Positions 60,975-64,000 of a stretch of DNA of 64,000 nt are shown here, piece by piece. Source of the stretch: a bacterium (GTDB lineage: Bacteria > Patescibacteriota > Saccharimonadia > Saccharimonadales > UBA4665). The position numbers and the translations under genes are program-made. Below the pieces are notes generated by a model, which saw nothing but the letters and a program-made list of their open reading frames with translations, was not told where the DNA came from and searched no databases. The stretch lies in NCBI GenBank assembly GCA_021846445.1, contig JAJZWY010000004.1, positions 1-64,000 on the forward strand, written 5' to 3'. How positions within the stretch are numbered: position 1 is the first letter of the stretch; each line of letters opens with the position of its first letter.

Positions 60975-63416
60975 ATGGAGTTTTATAAACCATCAAAGAT
61001 TGAGCCTAAGTGGCAAAAGATATGGTCTAAAAAAGAAATTTATAAAGCACAAGACTTTTCGTCAAAGCCAAAGTTTATAATGCTTACAGAGTTTCCTTAT
61101 CCGTCTGGAGATGGGTTACATATGGGCCATATTAGAGAGTATACTCTTGGCGATATATATGCTCGATATATCAGGATGAATGGCTATAATGTATTGTTTC
61201 CAATGGGTTATGATGCTTTCGGTCTTCCTGCCGAAAATTATGCGATTAAACAGCATATTAGTCCACAACAGTCAACTTCAAAAAACATTTCTAATTTCAA
61301 GAAACAATTTGAAAAACTTGGTTTTAGTTTTGACCAATCAAGAGAAATAAATACATCAGATCCTAAGTATTACAAATGGACTCAATGGCTTTTTTTGCAA
61401 TTCTTTAAAAAGGGATTAGCCTATCAGGAGGATACCCTAATAAATTGGTGTCCATTCTGTAAAACTGGACTTTCTAATGAAGAAGTCATTAATGGACGCC
61501 ATGAACGATGTGATACATTGGTGACAAAGAAGAAGCTAAAACAGTGGGTTTTGAAAATTACCGATTATGCCGAAAAACTTTTAACTGGTCTTAAGACAGT
61601 AGACTACCCTAAAAACATTGCCGATCAGCAAATTAATTGGATTGGAAAAAGTGAAGGTGCTTTAATTGATTTTGAAATCAAAAACAGTAACCAAAAACTT
61701 ACAATTTTTACAACTGCTCATGATACTATTTTCGGAGTAACTTTCATGGTGCTTGCTCCTGAGCATCCATTAATAGCCAAAATTACTAAAGATGAGCAAA
61801 TAGCTAGTGTTCGATCTTATCAAAAGATGGCTGAATCAAAAAGTGACTTAGATCGACAGGATGACAATAATCCCAAAACGGGGGTATTTACCGGTGCTTA
61901 TGCTATTAATCCATTAAATGGGTCACATATACCCATTTGGATTTCTGATTATGTTTTAATGAATTACGGTACAGGGGCAATAATGTCCGTACCAGGTAAT
62001 GATTTAAGGGATTATCAGTTTGCTAAAAAATATGAGCTTCCAATAATCTACACATCGAAAGAAAATGAGTTTGTTTCATATCAAGACCAAATTAAAAAAG
62101 ATCCGACTAAATATATTATGGCTCATTCGGAAGAATTTTCGGGTTTAACTTTTAAGGAGGGCAGAAAAAGGATTCTTAAATTAATTGAGGACAAAAAAAT
62201 AGGGAAAAAACAAATTCAATACAGACTTAGAGACTGGATATTTTCCAGGCAAAGATATTGGGGAGAACCCATCCCAATTATTCATTGTCCCGACCATGGA
62301 GCTGTCCCAGTTCCGGAGAATGAATTGCCCGTATTATTACCGAAAATAGATGATTATTTACCTAGTGATGATGGGCTAAGCCCGTTAAGCAAAGTAGAAC
62401 AATTTGTAAACACAACTTGTCCTATTTGCAATAAACCCTCAAAGAGAGAAACGAATACAATGCCTAATTGGGCGGGCAGTAGTTGGTACTATTTAAGATA
62501 TTTTGACCCCAATAATGATCAACAATTTGCTTCGAAAGATAAATTAAAATACTGGGGTAAGGTAGATTTCTACTTAGGTGGAATGGAACATACTACTCTG
62601 CATCTGTTGTATTCTCGTTTTTGGCATAATTTTCTTTATGATATTGGACTAGTCCCATTCCAAGAACCATATGCTAAAAGAAGAGGTCAAGGAATTATTT
62701 TAGCTACCGATGGAACAAAAATGAGTAAAAGCAAGGGGAATGTAGTTAATCCTATTGATATTATTGACCAAGGTTACGGGGCTGATGGGCTACATCTAGC
62801 AATTGCTTTTCTAGCTCCATATGATCAGACAACTCCGTGGAGTCCTGAAAGTGTAGTAGGGGCCTATCGTTTTTTAGATCGAGTTTATAGGTTATTCCAG
62901 AAAACTAAACTAGACTTTAGCCTCAAAGAGCTTGATTTTGATTTAGAATATCAGATTAATTATGTCATTAAGACTGTAACTGAAGATATTGAAGGTCTTA
63001 ATTTCAACACAGCCCTATCAAGTTTAATGGAATATACGAACAAACTTTATAAACTTAGTACTCAGCCATTAAATAAAGATCAGTGGCAAAGGGCTCTTGA
63101 GACTTTAATTCAATTACTTGCTCCGTTTAGTCCTTTTTTAAGCGAGGAGTTATGGTCGGGATTATCCCGAAAAGGGTCAATACATCTTAGTGCTTGGCCT
63201 AAATATAGGGCGGAATATTTAATTAAAAGCAGTAATTTAATAGTTATTCAGGTTAACGGGAAATTAAGATCTAAAATAGAAGTTAGCTCAAACATTAGTG
63301 ATCAACAATTAAAAGAGATAGTTCGAAATGATCCAAGAATTAAATCGATTATCGGTAATTCTAAAATCAGCAGATTTATAATTGTTAAGAACAGATTGGT
63401 GAATATAGTTATATAG
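60975..63416 (+). CDS. leuS: Leucyl-tRNA synthetase
   Basis: Charges tRNA-Leu; the window also holds three tRNA-Leu genes. 813 residues. Class I signatures FPYPSGDGLHMGHIREYTLG (HIGH type) and GTKMSKSKGNVV (KMSKS). The CP1 editing domain is present (TIFTTAHDTIFGVTFMVLAP). The C-terminal anticodon-binding and tail domains are in place. Ribosome binding site AAGGAG. Confidence 0.96.
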   Translation: MEFYKPSKIEPKWQKIWSKKEIYKAQDFSSKPKFIMLTEFPYPSGDGLHMGHIREYTLGDIYARYIRMNGYNVLFPMGYDAFGLPAENYAIKQHISPQQSTSKNISNFKKQFEKLGFSFDQSREINTSDPKYYKWTQWLFLQFFKKGLAYQEDTLINWCPFCKTGLSNEEVINGRHERCDTLVTKKKLKQWVLKITDYAEKLLTGLKTVDYPKNIADQQINWIGKSEGALIDFEIKNSNQKLTIFTTAHDTIFGVTFMVLAPEHPLIAKITKDEQIASVRSYQKMAESKSDLDRQDDNNPKTGVFTGAYAINPLNGSHIPIWISDYVLMNYGTGAIMSVPGNDLRDYQFAKKYELPIIYTSKENEFVSYQDQIKKDPTKYIMAHSEEFSGLTFKEGRKRILKLIEDKKIGKKQIQYRLRDWIFSRQRYWGEPIPIIHCPDHGAVPVPENELPVLLPKIDDYLPSDDGLSPLSKVEQFVNTTCPICNKPSKRETNTMPNWAGSSWYYLRYFDPNNDQQFASKDKLKYWGKVDFYLGGMEHTTLHLLYSRFWHNFLYDIGLVPFQEPYAKRRGQGIILATDGTKMSKSKGNVVNPIDIIDQGYGADGLHLAIAFLAPYDQTTPWSPESVVGAYRFLDRVYRLFQKTKLDFSLKELDFDLEYQINYVIKTVTEDIEGLNFNTALSSLMEYTNKLYKLSTQPLNKDQWQRALETLIQLLAPFSPFLSEELWSGLSRKGSIHLSAWPKYRAEYLIKSSNLIVIQVNGKLRSKIEVSSNISDQQLKEIVRNDPRIKSIIGNSKISRFIIVKNRLVNIVI

Positions 63417-63518
63417 TATCTTGAGATAAAAATATATATTGAGTTAAGAAAGAATAAAATATATACTTTTACTTAGAGTATTAAGTAAAATAACAGCCAA
63501 AAGGAGTAAAAAGTAATT

Positions 63519-63665
63519 ATGGGTAAGCCTAAAAAAAGGACTAGTCCGCGTAAGACTGGCTTGCGGAGAAGTCATCTGGTTGTTGACCTTGCGCGTAGGG
63601 TTAATGCTAGGTCTCCAGTTAAAGCCTTTACAACCAAGAAAGAATTTGGCAAAAAAAGCATCTAG
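63519..63665 (+). CDS. rpmF: 50S ribosomal protein L32, zinc-free
   Basis: A 48-residue basic protein beginning MGKPKKRTSPRKTGLRRSHL, which matches the N-terminal L32 pattern. Ribosome binding site AAGGAG lies about 15 bases before ATG 63519. It has no cysteines, so it lacks the zinc ribbon of many L32 proteins. It is shorter than the usual 56-60 residues. It precedes nusB by 25 bases. Confidence 0.85.
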   Translation: MGKPKKRTSPRKTGLRRSHLVVDLARRVNARSPVKAFTTKKEFGKKSI

Positions 63666-63690
63666 TATTTTAAAATTTAATTAAAACAAA

Positions 63691-64000
63691 ATGGCATCAA
63701 ATAGACATTTAGGAAGAATAATTGCGTTTCAAACTCTCTATGAAGAAGAGTTTAGGCTTGAAGCTGATGATCAGTCTTTTGATCTCCGTCAAGTTTTAGA
63801 CAGAAATGTATCAAGATACAAAGACGAAGTATCGGATGTAGATTTTATATCTAAGTTAGTTTTAGGGGTTAGTAAAGATCATTTAAAAATAGATAAAATT
63901 ATTCAACCAATAGCACCAGAATGGCCGATTAACCAAATTGCTAGGATGGATAGAATCATCCTCCGGATGAGTATATTTGAACTTCGAAACGTTCCTGGTA
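63691..64000 (+). CDS. nusB: Transcription antitermination protein NusB, partial
   Basis: Runs off the window end; 103 codons visible. The N-terminal RHLGRIIAFQTLYEEEF and, later, KIIQPIAPEWPINQIARMDR followed by ILRMSIFELRN are characteristic of NusB, which binds boxA with NusE during ribosomal RNA transcription. Confidence 0.92.
   Translation, partial: MASNRHLGRIIAFQTLYEEEFRLEADDQSFDLRQVLDRNVSRYKDEVSDVDFISKLVLGVSKDHLKIDKIIQPIAPEWPINQIARMDRIILRMSIFELRNVPG

Noticed and set aside
1-64000. CRISPR arrays, insertion sequences with transposases, and rRNA operons
   Set aside because: I found no regularly spaced repeats, no intact transposase and no 16S or 23S sequence in the window.

Overview
The window is AT-rich, densely packed bacterial DNA. 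It most resembles a Patescibacteria (CPR) genome, with Candidatus Saccharibacteria as the best guess. The reasons are gene content and style: a UvrC of only 440 residues with no C-terminal helix-hairpin-helix, a 48-residue zinc-free L32, a MurF-like ligase whose N-terminal domain is replaced by membrane helices, many small membrane proteins of unknown function, and many start codons only 5-10 bases after a TATAAT-like box, which suggests leaderless mRNAs. TGA is an ordinary stop codon here (metK, uvrA), which argues against the Gracilibacteria/Absconditabacteria code. No phylogenetic marker such as 16S rRNA is present, so the assignment is an inference.

Layout. 1-16 kb is mostly housekeeping: metK behind a terminator-like hairpin, a LysM-CHAP wall hydrolase, obgE, uvrA, DedA, rplY, uvrC, an amino acid permease, pepP, secG and an oligopeptide-binding protein. 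16-23 kb holds tRNA genes (Leu, Leu, Val, Phe, Gly), a VIT1-type transporter, an FAD-linked dehydrogenase, a Dop/PafA (pupylation) homologue and a MacB-type ABC transporter. 23-25 kb holds the most striking locus: a 68-residue peptide gene followed by an ATP-grasp ligase of the graspetide (microviridin) type. 25-38 kb is accessory DNA: remnants of a serine recombinase and of a second yvcK, a DUF6671 protein, a LysA-like decarboxylase, a broken nuclease-like gene, a cell-wall-anchored repeat protein, a pilin-like protein, a mercury-resistance operon (ArsR regulator, two small Cys-rich membrane proteins, TlpA-like thioredoxin, MerA), and a CsoR-family regulator with a permease and a DoxX-like protein. 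38-64 kb returns to core functions: an ABC exporter, yvcK, a class A penicillin-binding protein, a stomatin-like protein, a D,D-carboxypeptidase, lemA-htpX, ligA, a second DedA, a murF-ddl-aminotransferase cluster, leuS, rpmF and the start of nusB.

How the parts fit. Wall synthesis and remodelling are well represented (PBP, D,D-carboxypeptidase, MurF-like ligase, Ddl, LysM-CHAP, YvcK), consistent with a Gram-positive-like envelope, as is the sortase-type tail on the 565-residue surface protein. The accessory block reads as acquired detoxification and surface functions.

The strongest novelty candidates are: the peptide plus graspetide ligase; the lone Dop/PafA homologue together with two small proteins whose C-termini resemble Pup; two tRNAs (Gly, Ala) in which the near-universal G19-C56 tertiary pair is replaced by U19-A56 and A19-U56; and a free-standing pseudoknotted small RNA gene upstream of tRNA-Ala. 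All functions are assigned by reading motifs; no database search was run.
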